This document shows positions 41,772 to 50,744 of a stretch of 64,000 bases of DNA, one piece after another; the stretch's first letter is position 1, and every line of letters starts with the position of its first letter. Made by a program: the position numbers and the translations under genes. Origin of the DNA: an uncultured Alistipes sp. (GTDB lineage Bacteria; Bacteroidota; Bacteroidia; Bacteroidales; Rikenellaceae); contig CALUIK010000006.1 in the NCBI GenBank assembly GCA_944320685.1, positions 62,001 to 126,000 on the forward strand, read 5' to 3'. The notes beneath the pieces are model-generated. The model was not told the origin of the DNA. It did no database searches and saw only the letters and a program-made list of their open reading frames with translations.

Positions 41772-42392
41772 CTATTTTTCCTGCAAATCCTTATTCAGTG
41801 AACGGTGAATCCATATTATGCAGCCGACGATGATCAGCGCCATGGGAGGGAACAGCATGAGACCGATGTTCGAGTAGAATCCGCCGTTGGCGATATACCA
41901 GCTCTCGGGGATGACCTGCATCCCGAATATCTGGCCCGAACCGAACAGTTCACGGAAGAATGCTATGATGAGCAGTATGGCGGCATAGCCGAGGCCGTTG
42001 CCTATACCGTCGAGGAACGAGTCCCAAGGCTTGTTGCCCAAAGCGTAGGCCTCGACGCGGCCCATGATGATACAGTTGGTGATGATGAGTCCCACATAGA
42101 CCGAGAGCTGCTTGGACACGTCATAGACATATGCCTTGAGGAATTGGTCGACGAGGATCACCAGCGCGGCGATGACCACGAGCTGTACTATGATACGTAT
42201 ACGCGACGGAATACCCTTGCGAAGGCTCGACATCACGAGGTTCGAGAAGGCCGTAACGACCATCACCGACAATCCCATTACCAGCGCGGGCTTCATCTTG
42301 ACCGTCACGGCCAGCGACGAGCATATACCCAGAATCTGGACTATGACGGGGTTGTTAAGGCTCAGCGGGTTGGTTAGATTTTTAATGTTCAT
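41772..42392 (-). CDS. nqrD: Na+-NQR subunit D
   Basis: Integral membrane subunit of 206 residues, paralogue of NqrE in inverted topology. The conserved VQILGICSSLAVTVKMKPA contains the iron-binding Cys. Other features are VGLIITNCIIMGRVEAYAL and GLGYAAILLIIAFFRELFG. Normal length, in operon order between nqrC and nqrE. Confidence 0.97.
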   Translation of the reverse strand: MNIKNLTNPLSLNNPVIVQILGICSSLAVTVKMKPALVMGLSVMVVTAFSNLVMSSLRKGIPSRIRIIVQLVVIAALVILVDQFLKAYVYDVSKQLSVYVGLIITNCIIMGRVEAYALGNKPWDSFLDGIGNGLGYAAILLIIAFFRELFGSGQIFGMQVIPESWYIANGGFYSNIGLMLFPPMALIIVGCIIWIHRSLNKDLQEK

Positions 42393-42403
42393 ATTCCGCT
42401 ACT

Positions 42404-43249
42404 TTAATTGTTAGACATGTTTGAATTGGCCGCCTTGTTGGCATCGATGTACGGGAGGTAATTCTCCAGACAGTCGTGCAACATGGCCGTCACGCCGTCC
42501 GAGGTCTTCGTACCGCCGGTGATGGCGTCCACCTCGTGTGCGTAGTTGGGGTCGTTGGGGTTCGTTCCGCCCTTCTTGAGAGTGACCGACACGAATTTGC
42601 CGCTGTCGTCGAATATCTTTTTACCGACGTATAGGGCATGATGCGCTGACGTGGATATTTCGGCTCCCAGGCCCGGGGTCTCGCCCTTATGGTCGATTAC
42701 GATACCCTTTATCGTGTCGAGGTCGGGTTCCAGAGCCACATAACCCCAGATGGCGTCCCACAGTCCTACTCCGTATACCGGAATTACAACGCAGCCGTTC
42801 TTGGCTTTGAAGATTGGGAACTCGCCCGCTGCCAAGGTCGACTTCATGTCTTGTAGGGCAGCGAATACATCTGCCTCGCTCTTTCCTGCAATGGGGTTGC
42901 CTTTGGCGTCGAGGATCTGCGCCTCGGCGATCACGTCGCCGTATTTCGCCGTCAGGGGATCCTCCCCAAGAGCCTTGACGATCTGCTGTTGCTTCTCGTT
43001 AAGGATGTTGGCATTCTGGCGATCCTGAAGCGAGAACGATGCAACGGCCAGAAGTGCGGCAACGATAACCACCATCACAACCGAGTAGAGGATTATGTAA
43101 GCGTTGCTGTTGATGTCGCTGAAGAGTCCCTTGGGCTTCTGCTCGACGAACTCCGATGCCGGAGCACCGCAAACGGGACATTTCTCCGGTGCGGCATCGC
43201 CTTCATGAACGTATCCGCACACTTTGCATATAAATTTTTTCTTTGCCAT
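42404..43249 (-). CDS. nqrC: Na+-NQR subunit C with N-terminal rubredoxin domain
   Basis: FMN-carrying subunit, 281 residues, longer than usual because of a 40-residue N-terminal extension. That extension is a rubredoxin-type knuckle pair: FICKVCGYV (Cys8, Cys11) and [11 protein letters not shown] (Cys24, Cys27). A membrane helix (about 50-72) follows, then the periplasmic flavodoxin-like part with the flavinylation region [13 protein letters not shown], where Thr carries covalent FMN. The rubredoxin lies on the cytoplasmic side by the known NqrC topology, near NqrF. It could add a one-iron centre that exchanges electrons with soluble partners. The frame is continuous with nqrD downstream and nqrB upstream, so the fusion is not an assembly join at gene level. 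Confidence 0.95.
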   Translation of the reverse strand: MAKKKFICKVCGYVHEGDAAPEKCPVCGAPASEFVEQKPKGLFSDINSNAYIILYSVVMVVIVAALLAVASFSLQDRQNANILNEKQQQIVKALGEDPLTAKYGDVIAEAQILDAKGNPIAGKSEADVFAALQDMKSTLAAGEFPIFKAKNGCVVIPVYGVGLWDAIWGYVALEPDLDTIKGIVIDHKGETPGLGAEISTSAHHALYVGKKIFDDSGKFVSVTLKKGGTNPNDPNYAHEVDAITGGTKTSDGVTAMLHDCLENYLPYIDANKAANSNMSNN

Positions 43250-43258
43250 ATTCCCGTC

Positions 43259-44386
43259 TTATTTTACAGTCTTGATACGATTCTTTCGTCTTCTGATATT
43301 GGCCTCCACCACGAAGTAGTCAATCGTGGGCGCGAGGGCATTCATGAAGAGTATTGCGAGCATCATGCCTTCGGGATATGCGGGGTTGATGACGCGCGTC
43401 ATCACTGCAAGCGCTCCAGTCATGAAGCCTACGATATATTTACCCGTTTCGGTCTGTGCCGAGGTTACGGGGTCGGTGGCCATGAATACGGCACCGAATG
43501 CGAAACCGCCGACCAGCAGGTGGTAATATGCGGGGTACTCCGTAACGCCGAGGGCTTGGAACAGGTATCCCATGGCCAGACCTCCAACGAATACGCTCAG
43601 CATCGTACGCCACGATGCCACGCCCGTGAAGAGCAGGATGGCAGCGCCGATAAGTATGCACAGCGTCGAGGTTTCGCCGAACGACCCGGGAATGAATCCG
43701 AGGAATGCATCCAGCGCACTCCACTGCATGTCGCCTTTGGTTGCAAGTTGCTCGAGAGCCGTTGCACCCGAGACGCCGTCGACCTGCGCACCCATCATGG
43801 TCCACTTCGAATACCACACCTCTTCGCCTGACATCTGCGGCGTGAAAGCGAAGAATACGAAGGCGCGGGCTGTCAGGGCGGGGTTGAAGATGTTCATGCC
43901 CGTACCGCCGAATACCTCCTTTACGAATACCACCGAGAATGCCACGCCGAGGGCCACCATCCACAGCGGTGTGCTGACGGGCATGATCATCGGTATGAGG
44001 AGGCCGGTGACGAGGTAGCCCTCGTTTACCTCCTCGTGGCGCATCTGCGCATATGCGAACTCGATGGCCAGACCTACGATGTAAGATACGCAGAGCATGG
44101 GCAGGATGCGCACCAGACCGTAGAGGAAGGCGGTAAAGCCGCTGAGGCCCACCATAGCGCCGGTGTTGTAGCATCCGAAGAGGAATGCGGGGATGAGAGC
44201 CACAATAACCACGATCATCGTGCGCTTCATATCATTGCAGTCGCGGATATGGGCACCTTTCTGCGTGGTGGTGTTGGGCACGAAAAGGAACGTTTCGAAG
44301 GCTTCGAACGTCGAGCCCAGAAAGCTCAGCTTGCCGCCTTCGGAAAAGGTCGGCTTCAGATTGTCTACTATTTTTCTCAGACCCAT
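43259..44386 (-). CDS. nqrB: Na+-NQR subunit B
   Basis: Largest membrane subunit, about 375 residues, containing ten helices and a covalent FMN on Thr in DGVSGATALEQL, plus the quinone-site region. The start at 44386 (MGLRKIVDNLKP) is preferred; a GTG 9 nt upstream overlaps nqrA. An AAGGAG-like ribosome site precedes it, unusual for the group. Starts 2 nt after the nqrA stop. Confidence 0.96.
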   Translation of the reverse strand: MGLRKIVDNLKPTFSEGGKLSFLGSTFEAFETFLFVPNTTTQKGAHIRDCNDMKRTMIVVIVALIPAFLFGCYNTGAMVGLSGFTAFLYGLVRILPMLCVSYIVGLAIEFAYAQMRHEEVNEGYLVTGLLIPMIMPVSTPLWMVALGVAFSVVFVKEVFGGTGMNIFNPALTARAFVFFAFTPQMSGEEVWYSKWTMMGAQVDGVSGATALEQLATKGDMQWSALDAFLGFIPGSFGETSTLCILIGAAILLFTGVASWRTMLSVFVGGLAMGYLFQALGVTEYPAYYHLLVGGFAFGAVFMATDPVTSAQTETGKYIVGFMTGALAVMTRVINPAYPEGMMLAILFMNALAPTIDYFVVEANIRRRKNRIKTVK

Positions 44387-44388
44387 AA

Positions 44389-45744
44389 CTAACACTCCTT
44401 AATCATTAAGTTAATACCGTCGCGTACCAGCTGCTGAATCTCGGTCTTCGAGGGATCGACGAATTCGCACAGGGCGACATCCTCCTCGATGATCTCGTAG
44501 ATGCCGAGGTTCTCCATCTTGTCGATATCGCCGGCTATGATGGCCTTGAACAGGTACATCGGATAAATGTCCATAGGAAGATACTGCTCGAACAGACCCG
44601 TTACCACGAAAGGACGCTCGCCGCCGTTGAGATTGGTATCGAGGCGGTATTCCTTCTTGGGGCAGATCCATGAGAAGTACGAGCGCGACACCGAGAACTT
44701 GTTGAAACGTGGTGCGGCCCAACCCAGAAGTTCGTATTTGTCGCCTTCGGGGATTACGGTTATCTGGTTGGCGAAGAAGGTGACGAACCCGTCGGCTGCG
44801 ACCTTCTTGCCCGTGAGTACGTTGCCGGAGATGATGCGGACGCTGCCGCCGTCGGTTTGGGATTTGATATTGCCTTCTGTGACGGATGCTACGGGCGCTC
44901 CGCTTATGATACGGTAATACTGCGGTTTTACAACCTCACTTCCCGTCAGTGCGATGACCTTGTGCAGGTCGATCTTGCCCGTTGTGAAGAGGCGCCCGAT
45001 GGCGGCCACATCCTGAATGTTGACCGTCCATACAATATCGCCCTTGGCGATGGGATCGATGTGGTGGATCTGGATACCCACATTGCCTGCGGGGTGCTTG
45101 CCTGCAAATGTGTGCAGCTCGACGCCCGAAATGGTGGCCATCTCACCTTCTGCACCAGCCTTCACCGATAGGTGGACCTTGCCGTCGGTGAGTTTTGCCA
45201 AGACATCGAAGCCCTTTTGCAGAGCCGGTTTTTCGCCGCGGAGGGTGAAGTTCATGTCGGGGGCCAGGGGCGCCGAATCGAACGCCGATACGAAGACAGC
45301 CTTCGGTTTGTCGTCGGGGTTGGCTACGATGCCGTATGGCCTCTGCTGGATCATGGTCCACAGGCCCGATTTGAGCAACACCTCCACAACCTCGGCGCGG
45401 TCGGCCTTACGCAAATCGAAGACGGGGAACTCCTCGTATTCCTGTTTGGCGTCGGCATCTACCACCACATTGAGAATCCTGCGTTTCTCGCCGCGGTTTA
45501 CGGCTGCGACCGTGCCGCTCACGGGCGATGTGAACAGGACGCGGCTGTCGTTCTTGTCGAAGAACAACGGCGCGCCTGCCTTCACCTTGTCGCCGACCTT
45601 CACCAACAGTTTGGGAGTCAACCCTTCAAAATCCAAGGGCGAGACGGCGTACTGCTTTGCCATCGGCGCTTCCGCCAACGACTCCGACGCCCTGCCTTGG
45701 AGATTGATGTCGAGACCTTTCCGTAGTTTAATGATTTTCGACAT
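44389..45744 (-). CDS. nqrA: Na+-NQR subunit A
   Basis: Cytoplasmic subunit of 451 residues, first gene of the nqr operon. Family segments are KLRKGLDINLQGRA at the N-terminus, FDKNDSRVLFTSPVSGTVAA (barrel-sandwich hybrid motif), VGIQIHHIDPIAKGD, and the C-terminal ERPFVVTGLFEQYLPMDIYP and IIEEDVALCEFVDPSKTEIQ. Complete. The promoter is probably the near-consensus TACCTTCG at 45839-45846, giving a leader of about 90 nt. Confidence 0.97.
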   Translation of the reverse strand: MSKIIKLRKGLDINLQGRASESLAEAPMAKQYAVSPLDFEGLTPKLLVKVGDKVKAGAPLFFDKNDSRVLFTSPVSGTVAAVNRGEKRRILNVVVDADAKQEYEEFPVFDLRKADRAEVVEVLLKSGLWTMIQQRPYGIVANPDDKPKAVFVSAFDSAPLAPDMNFTLRGEKPALQKGFDVLAKLTDGKVHLSVKAGAEGEMATISGVELHTFAGKHPAGNVGIQIHHIDPIAKGDIVWTVNIQDVAAIGRLFTTGKIDLHKVIALTGSEVVKPQYYRIISGAPVASVTEGNIKSQTDGGSVRIISGNVLTGKKVAADGFVTFFANQITVIPEGDKYELLGWAAPRFNKFSVSRSYFSWICPKKEYRLDTNLNGGERPFVVTGLFEQYLPMDIYPMYLFKAIIAGDIDKMENLGIYEIIEEDVALCEFVDPSKTEIQQLVRDGINLMIKEC

Positions 45745-45838
45745 AGATTTGTAATTAAATGAATGGTTTTTGCTTGTAATTATGCTAAAGTAAGTTCGTT
45801 ACAACGGATTTCAGGGCATAACCTCCTTAAAACGCGCA

Positions 45839-45846
45839 CGAAGGTA
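45839..45846 (-). promoter_or_regulatory. Possible nqr operon -7 element
   Basis: TACCTTCG on the minus strand differs by one base from TAnnTTTG. No clear -33 TTTG; an oligo-A stretch lies upstream. Confidence 0.3.
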
Positions 45847-45917
45847 CGATTTTTTTTGCAGTTTTCGTAAGAATCCATGCAATATTTTATTCTGTAAGCG
45901 AATTTTATTATTTTTCC

Positions 45918-45925
45918 TAAATTTG
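45918..45925 (+). promoter_or_regulatory. -7 element abutting the TatD start
   Basis: TAAATTTG, perfect TAnnTTTG, with only 4 nt before the ATG at 45930, so the transcription start should coincide with the start codon (leaderless mRNA). No exact -33 TTTG. Confidence 0.5.
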
Positions 45926-45929
45926 CATA

Positions 45930-46529
45930 ATGATTATACCTTTCGTCGACATACATACGCATCGTTTTTCGGGGCGCGGCATCGAGTTGCGTGCGCAAGG
46001 TGTGCACCCGTGGCGGGCAGGGGATCGCGATTGGACAGAAGCGGTTGCGGATATTTCCGCCGACGCGCGGGCCGTGGGCGAAACGGGGCTCGACTATGCG
46101 TGCGATGTCGACCGTGCGGCGCAGGAGCATCTGTTCCGCCTGCATCTGGAGGCGGCAGAGAGGCTGTCGCTGCCCGTGGTATTGCATTGCGTGAGGGCTT
46201 TCGAGCCTGTGATGGCCGTATTGAGCCAATACAGGTTGCGTGCCGCCATATTCCACGGGTTCATCGGATCGCCGCAGCAGGCGGCACAGGCTCTCAAGCG
46301 GGGATATTACCTCGCGTTCGGACCGGCGGCGCAGAGGTCGCCGCGGACGATGGAGGCATTGCGCGGCTGTCCCGACGACCGTATTTTCGCCGAGACCGAC
46401 GACACTGGTGTCGACATAGCCGATGTCTATGCCATGATATGCGATGCGCGTGGCATGACGATGGAGATCCTCAAGGAACGCATCGTGCGGAACTATTACG
46501 ATATATTCGGGAATGATGGATGCAAATAG
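45930..46529 (+). CDS. TatD-family metal-dependent hydrolase
   Basis: Predicted DNase/metallohydrolase of the amidohydrolase TIM-barrel fold, 199 residues, shorter than the ~260 of E. coli TatD. Metal-site motifs are FVDIHTHR (His9, His11), GETGLDY (Glu), VVLHC (His), IFHGF (His) and AETDD (Asp). The shortening is in loops; all ligands are kept. The DIHTH motif must lie near the N-terminus, supporting the start at 45930. Its 3' end overlaps the tcdA start by 17 nt, so the two are co-translated. Confidence 0.92.
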   Translation: MIIPFVDIHTHRFSGRGIELRAQGVHPWRAGDRDWTEAVADISADARAVGETGLDYACDVDRAAQEHLFRLHLEAAERLSLPVVLHCVRAFEPVMAVLSQYRLRAAIFHGFIGSPQQAAQALKRGYYLAFGPAAQRSPRTMEALRGCPDDRIFAETDDTGVDIADVYAMICDARGMTMEILKERIVRNYYDIFGNDGCK

Positions 46530-47247
46530 GGAAAAGTGGCTGGAACGCACCGCATTGCTGCTCGGGGAGGAGAAGCTGGGGCGGCTGCGCCGCTCGCGTG
46601 TACTTGTCGTAGGTTTGGGCGGTGTGGGGGCATACGCCGCCGAGATGATCGCCCGCGCCGGTGTCGGGCATATGACCGTAGCGGATGCCGACGTGGTGTC
46701 GGAGTCGAACATCAACCGCCAGCTCATAGCGCTGCACTCGACCGTGGGGCGGCGTAAGACGGAGGTTATGGCCGAGCGCCTGCGCGACATAAACCCCGAC
46801 ATCGACCTGCGTACGGTGGCGCGCTTCATCAAGGACGAGGAGACATACACGCTGCTCGATTCCGACCGTTTCGACTATGTGGTGGACGCCATCGACACCC
46901 TTTCGCCGAAACTGGCGTTGATAATCGGTGCGATGGAACGTGGTATACCGCTTGTCAGTTCGATGGGTGCGGGCGCCAAGACCGATCCTGCGCGGATGGA
47001 GATCGCCGACATCTCTTCGACGCACCACTGTCCGCTGGCGCACATGCTGCGCAAACGTCTGCACAAGGCGGGTATACGGTCGGGGTTTACGGCTGTCTTT
47101 TCGCCGGAGCCGGTGCGCGAGGGGGCCGTTGTGCTGTGCGAGGAGCAGAACAAGAAGTCGAACATGGGAACCATATCCTATATTCCCGCAGTGTTCGGCA
47201 TAGGCTGCGCGTCGGTTGTAGTGCGTGGCCTTATCGGGGAGTTTTGA
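46513..47247 (+). CDS. tcdA: tRNA threonylcarbamoyladenosine dehydratase TcdA
   Basis: E1-like enzyme of 244 residues that cyclises the t6A37 base of ANN-decoding tRNAs to ct6A using ATP. The ATP-binding Rossmann motif is VVGLGGVGAYAAEMIARAG. Conserved segments are DADVVSESNINRQL, YVVDAIDTLSPK, STHHCPLAHMLRKRL and the C-terminal IPAVFGIGCASVVVRGLIG. Overlaps the TatD gene; a dehydrogenase gene follows 49 nt downstream. Confidence 0.94.
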   Translation: MMDANREKWLERTALLLGEEKLGRLRRSRVLVVGLGGVGAYAAEMIARAGVGHMTVADADVVSESNINRQLIALHSTVGRRKTEVMAERLRDINPDIDLRTVARFIKDEETYTLLDSDRFDYVVDAIDTLSPKLALIIGAMERGIPLVSSMGAGAKTDPARMEIADISSTHHCPLAHMLRKRLHKAGIRSGFTAVFSPEPVREGAVVLCEEQNKKSNMGTISYIPAVFGIGCASVVVRGLIGEF

Positions 47248-47296
47248 AGGCAGGTTGAACAGTCTGAAGGTTGTGAATACGAAATTTGAAGATATC

Positions 47297-48238
47297 ATGA
47301 AAATAGTCTTTCTGGATGAATATTCGGTGTGCGGCCGCAGTATGGCCGCCGTCGGACGGTTCGGCGAGTATACGGGTTATGAGGTCACGACGCCCGAGCA
47401 GGTTGTGGAGCGTTGCGCCGATGCCGACATTGTGATAACCAACAAGGTGGTGATCGACGCCGAGGCCATGTCGCTCCTGCCCCGCCTGAAACTGATATGC
47501 GTGGCGGCTACCGGTATGAACAACGTCGACCTTGCCGCCGCGGCCGACCGCGGCATCGAGGTGCGCAATGCCGTGGGTTATTCGACATACGCCGTGGCTG
47601 AGACGACGCTCGGCGCCGCGTTGGCCCTGCTGCGCGAGACGGTATATTACGACGGATACTTCAAGTTGGGGCGATATGCCGCCTCGGACCGCATCTTCAA
47701 CTTCGACCGCCCGACGGGGCAACTGCGCGGCCGCCGCTGGGGTGTCGTGGGTATGGGCAACATAGGCCGTGAGGTGGCTCGTCTGGCAACGGCCTTCGGG
47801 TGCGAGGTGGCATATGCCTCTACTTCGGGAACCGTGCGTAAGGAGGAGTATCCTGTCCTGCCGCTTGACGAATTGATCGCCGTGTCGGATGTCGTGTCGG
47901 TGCATTGCCCGCTGAACGACCGCACGCGCGGTTTGATCGGCGGGGCGGAACTGTCGCGCATGAAGCCTTCGGCAATACTCATCAACGTCGCGCGCGGCGG
48001 TATAGTCGACGAGACTGCGCTGGCGCGGGCGCTCGATGCGGGCGCTATCCGCGGCGCGGCGCTCGATGTCTTCTCGTCGGAGCCGCTGCGCGAGTCGCCC
48101 TTATATACGCTGAAAGACCCCTGCCGCCTGCTGGCTTCGCCGCACAACGCATGGTCGCCAGTCGAGGCGATCGACCGTTTGGTGGATTGCGTGGCTCGCA
48201 ATATCGGTGATTTTGTCCGCGCCCGTTCCGCCGAGTAG
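47297..48238 (+). CDS. D-2-hydroxyacid dehydrogenase (glycerate dehydrogenase-like)
   Basis: NAD(H)-dependent dehydrogenase of 313 residues. The start at 47297 (MKIVFLDEYSV) is set by the family N-terminus; the frame is open upstream over the tcdA end. The nucleotide-binding motif is GVVGMGNIGREVARLA. Catalytic residues: Arg in INVARGGIVDE, Glu in DVFSSEPL and His in ASPHNAWSP. Closest in layout to hydroxypyruvate/glycerate dehydrogenases (HprA), but the substrate is inferred. Ends the TatD-tcdA-dehydrogenase unit before a strong terminator. Confidence 0.9.
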   Translation: MKIVFLDEYSVCGRSMAAVGRFGEYTGYEVTTPEQVVERCADADIVITNKVVIDAEAMSLLPRLKLICVAATGMNNVDLAAAADRGIEVRNAVGYSTYAVAETTLGAALALLRETVYYDGYFKLGRYAASDRIFNFDRPTGQLRGRRWGVVGMGNIGREVARLATAFGCEVAYASTSGTVRKEEYPVLPLDELIAVSDVVSVHCPLNDRTRGLIGGAELSRMKPSAILINVARGGIVDETALARALDAGAIRGAALDVFSSEPLRESPLYTLKDPCRLLASPHNAWSPVEAIDRLVDCVARNIGDFVRARSAE

Positions 48239-48266
48239 ACGGTAAATTGCGGATGCGGCACGGTAT

Positions 48267-48305
48267 GCGTCCCGCCACGTCGTTGCGACGAGGCGGGACG
48301 CTTTT
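48267..48305 (+). terminator. Terminator of the TatD-tcdA-dehydrogenase unit
   Basis: GCGTCCCGCC (48267-48276) pairs with GGCGGGACGC (48292-48301), an inner stem CGTCG/CGACG extends it, then T4. Confidence 0.9.
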
Positions 48306-48430
48306 ATCGTGTGGCCGCTTCGAGGCGCATGGAGGCGGTTACAGCCCGCCGTCTGCCGTTTCCGCACGTCGAATTCCGGATGTCGCTGTCGTGGCAGTTC
48401 GTTGGCGATGTAAAATATATATATATGCAA

Positions 48431-48461
48431 CTTGGAAAATCGGGTTTTATAACTATATTTG
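48431..48461 (+). promoter_or_regulatory. Promoter of the LytM-S41 gene
   Basis: CTTG (48431-48434), 19 nt, TATATTTG (48454-48461). The -7 is exact and the -33 is three of four. Leader of about 80 nt. Confidence 0.6.
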
Positions 48462-48548
48462 TACTGTACTACCAAGATGATACGGCTGTGGCGATGCTCT
48501 CCCGAATTCACGGGTGTCGTCCGGCCGGAGGCGATAACGGTTGTGTTT

Positions 48549-50663
48549 ATGAGGATAGGACATTTTTTTGCAGCGTTGGCGCTGCTGTTCGATGCGGTTG
48601 CGGTGCAAGCCGATCCGGAAGGGAATATGTGGCTTTGGCCCGTGGAGGGACGTGCGACAGGCGAAGGCATTATCTACAAGCCGCAGACGTACATAGGCGG
48701 CGAACTCGATTTCGATGCTTTATATATAACGGCCCCCCACGGAAGCTCTGTGGTCGCCCCAACCGACGCCACCGTATCGTCGGTGGGTTGGAATTACGCA
48801 ACGTCGATAACGTCGAGCATTGGCGGCGGCGAGATAGATCCCGACGCAGATTTCGACGCTATGGCCAAGGATATGGCCGAAGAGATAGGCCGCGGATGCG
48901 ATCCGAAATATGTTAACCATTTCATAGGTCTGCGGCTTGCTGACGGAAGGACCGTGTACATAAGCGGCTTGTGCATCGGCCGCCGTTTCAAGACGGGCGA
49001 GAAGGTGTCGCGTGGCGAGAGGATAGGCTCGGTGCATTATTCTTACCGTCTTATCGAGGAGCCGTCGATAGAGTTGAGAGTATCGTCGCCGCGCGGCACA
49101 CCGGATGATCCCATGACGCCGTTCGGCCTCACGACGTCGTTCATCCCGCCGCAGGAGCTGAAGCCCGTGACGGAACTTACGGCCGAGGAGGCGAAGGAGG
49201 ATTTCGATGTGCTGATAGACGCGTTCGAGGAGTGTTATCCGTCGCTTGACGACCTCGTGGCGGACGAAGAACTGGAGAGTTATCGCCGCCGTGTGACGGA
49301 CGGATTCTCAGGGACGGTGCCTATAGAGGATTTTTATCTGTTGATGCAGCGTACGGCAGGGCTTCTGCATGATTCGCACATATATCTATATCCGTTGGAG
49401 GGACGGCACGACGATTTCGTATATGCCGACGTCTTAATCGGTTACGTTAACGGCGGCATGTGTGTTACGGGAGCCACGGAGGGGTTCGAACAGTATCTTA
49501 CCCGCAAGGTGACAGCCGTGGACGGCATACCGTCTGACTCGCTGCTGCGCAAGGCCGTGAAGTTCGCGCGCGGATATGACGCCGCCTCGGAGGACTGCGT
49601 CCGTAGTTCGCTGTATAATTTCTCGAACTACTATCGCCGCTTTTTCGAATCTGCGTCGCCCGACGGCGGTTACACGCTTACGTTCGACGATGGCAGCACG
49701 CTGGAGGCGAAGGGCCATGTCTACCGCGGCGGCCCGCTGAAGATATCGCCCGACGGCTCGAAGTACATGATGACGAACAAGTACGCCGACGGCAACTGTT
49801 CGCTTCGCATGATCAACGACACTACCGCTTACATAGGCATAGGCACATTCCAGCTCAACGAGACCGAAGTTGACGAAATACGCGATTTCATAGCGGAACA
49901 TTCCGCCGTGCCGTATATGATAGTCGACGTGCGCAACAACGATGGCGGACACGACTGGGCGCTGAGACGCATTCTCTCCTACCTGAGCGACGAGCCGTAT
50001 GCGGCTACGGATGGTTACAGCAAGGTGATGAAACGCGGCAGGTTCGCTTCGTTCGCCCATGCGCGCAACTATACGGCCGATGACGAAATATTCGGCGATG
50101 AATATCGCGAGGTGGAGGGCCGTGAGGGGCTGTATGCGTTCGGTGAGGCGAAGGCCCTCATGCCCGACTCCGCGGTTCACTACGGCGGAAGGCTCTATGT
50201 GCTCGCCGACGAGAGGTCGTGCTCGGCCGCTACCCTGTTGCCGGCCATGGTGATGCGTTCGCATCGCGGCGTGATAGTCGGCCGTGAGACCCGCACGGCA
50301 TACCACTACATGACGGCGTTGAAGTTTGTCGACATCTGCCTGCCCAACTCGCGTGTGACGTGGCACATACCGCTGGTAAAGTGTGTCTTCGATACGACGG
50401 AGAATCCCCGCATACCCTACGGCCGCGGTGTCATTCCCGACATATATGTACCTTTGACCTATGAAGAGGTGGCCTCCACCAACGGCGATGCCATCCTTAA
50501 CCGTGCGCTGCAGGCGATAGCCGACGGCGAATATCTCGACGGAAACACTTTCGGGGATGAATCCGGGGACGGGGGTGCGGTGCCGGCATGGGTTTGGTGG
50601 ACAGCGGGAACCATAGTTTTGGCGGCATTGCTGGTGACGTCGCGATGCGGTAAGATGTGTTGA
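48549..50663 (+). CDS. LytM-like/S41 peptidase fusion, membrane-tethered
   Basis: Secreted or periplasmic protein of 704 residues. The start at 48549 (MRIGHFFAALALLF) gives a signal peptide. Residues about 25-190 resemble an M23/LytM fold (GSSVVAPTDATVSSVGW, GEKVSRGERIGSVHYSY) but lack the HxxxD and HxH zinc ligands, so that half is probably non-catalytic. Residues about 200-660 are an S41 tail-specific-protease-like domain (IVDVRNNDGGHDWALRRIL; likely nucleophile in ERSCSAATLL, Ser557 or Ser559). No PDZ domain is obvious between them. A C-terminal membrane helix (VWWTAGTIVLAALLVTS) anchors it. It probably uses the LytM half to bind cell wall or a partner and the S41 half to cut. Confidence 0.8.
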   Translation: MRIGHFFAALALLFDAVAVQADPEGNMWLWPVEGRATGEGIIYKPQTYIGGELDFDALYITAPHGSSVVAPTDATVSSVGWNYATSITSSIGGGEIDPDADFDAMAKDMAEEIGRGCDPKYVNHFIGLRLADGRTVYISGLCIGRRFKTGEKVSRGERIGSVHYSYRLIEEPSIELRVSSPRGTPDDPMTPFGLTTSFIPPQELKPVTELTAEEAKEDFDVLIDAFEECYPSLDDLVADEELESYRRRVTDGFSGTVPIEDFYLLMQRTAGLLHDSHIYLYPLEGRHDDFVYADVLIGYVNGGMCVTGATEGFEQYLTRKVTAVDGIPSDSLLRKAVKFARGYDAASEDCVRSSLYNFSNYYRRFFESASPDGGYTLTFDDGSTLEAKGHVYRGGPLKISPDGSKYMMTNKYADGNCSLRMINDTTAYIGIGTFQLNETEVDEIRDFIAEHSAVPYMIVDVRNNDGGHDWALRRILSYLSDEPYAATDGYSKVMKRGRFASFAHARNYTADDEIFGDEYREVEGREGLYAFGEAKALMPDSAVHYGGRLYVLADERSCSAATLLPAMVMRSHRGVIVGRETRTAYHYMTALKFVDICLPNSRVTWHIPLVKCVFDTTENPRIPYGRGVIPDIYVPLTYEEVASTNGDAILNRALQAIADGEYLDGNTFGDESGDGGAVPAWVWWTAGTIVLAALLVTSRCGKMC

Positions 50664-50686
50664 TTGTTGATAGACAAAAGAAATAA

Positions 50687-50718
50687 ACGGCCGTACTCCA
50701 TTTGCGAGATACGGCCGT
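50687..50718. terminator. Bidirectional terminator between convergent genes
   Basis: ACGGCCGTA (50687-50695) and TACGGCCGT (50710-50718), 14-nt loop, between the LytM-S41 stop and the proC stop. Confidence 0.7.
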
Positions 50719-50744
50719 AATAGTTCTGTTGTCGGGCACGGATT

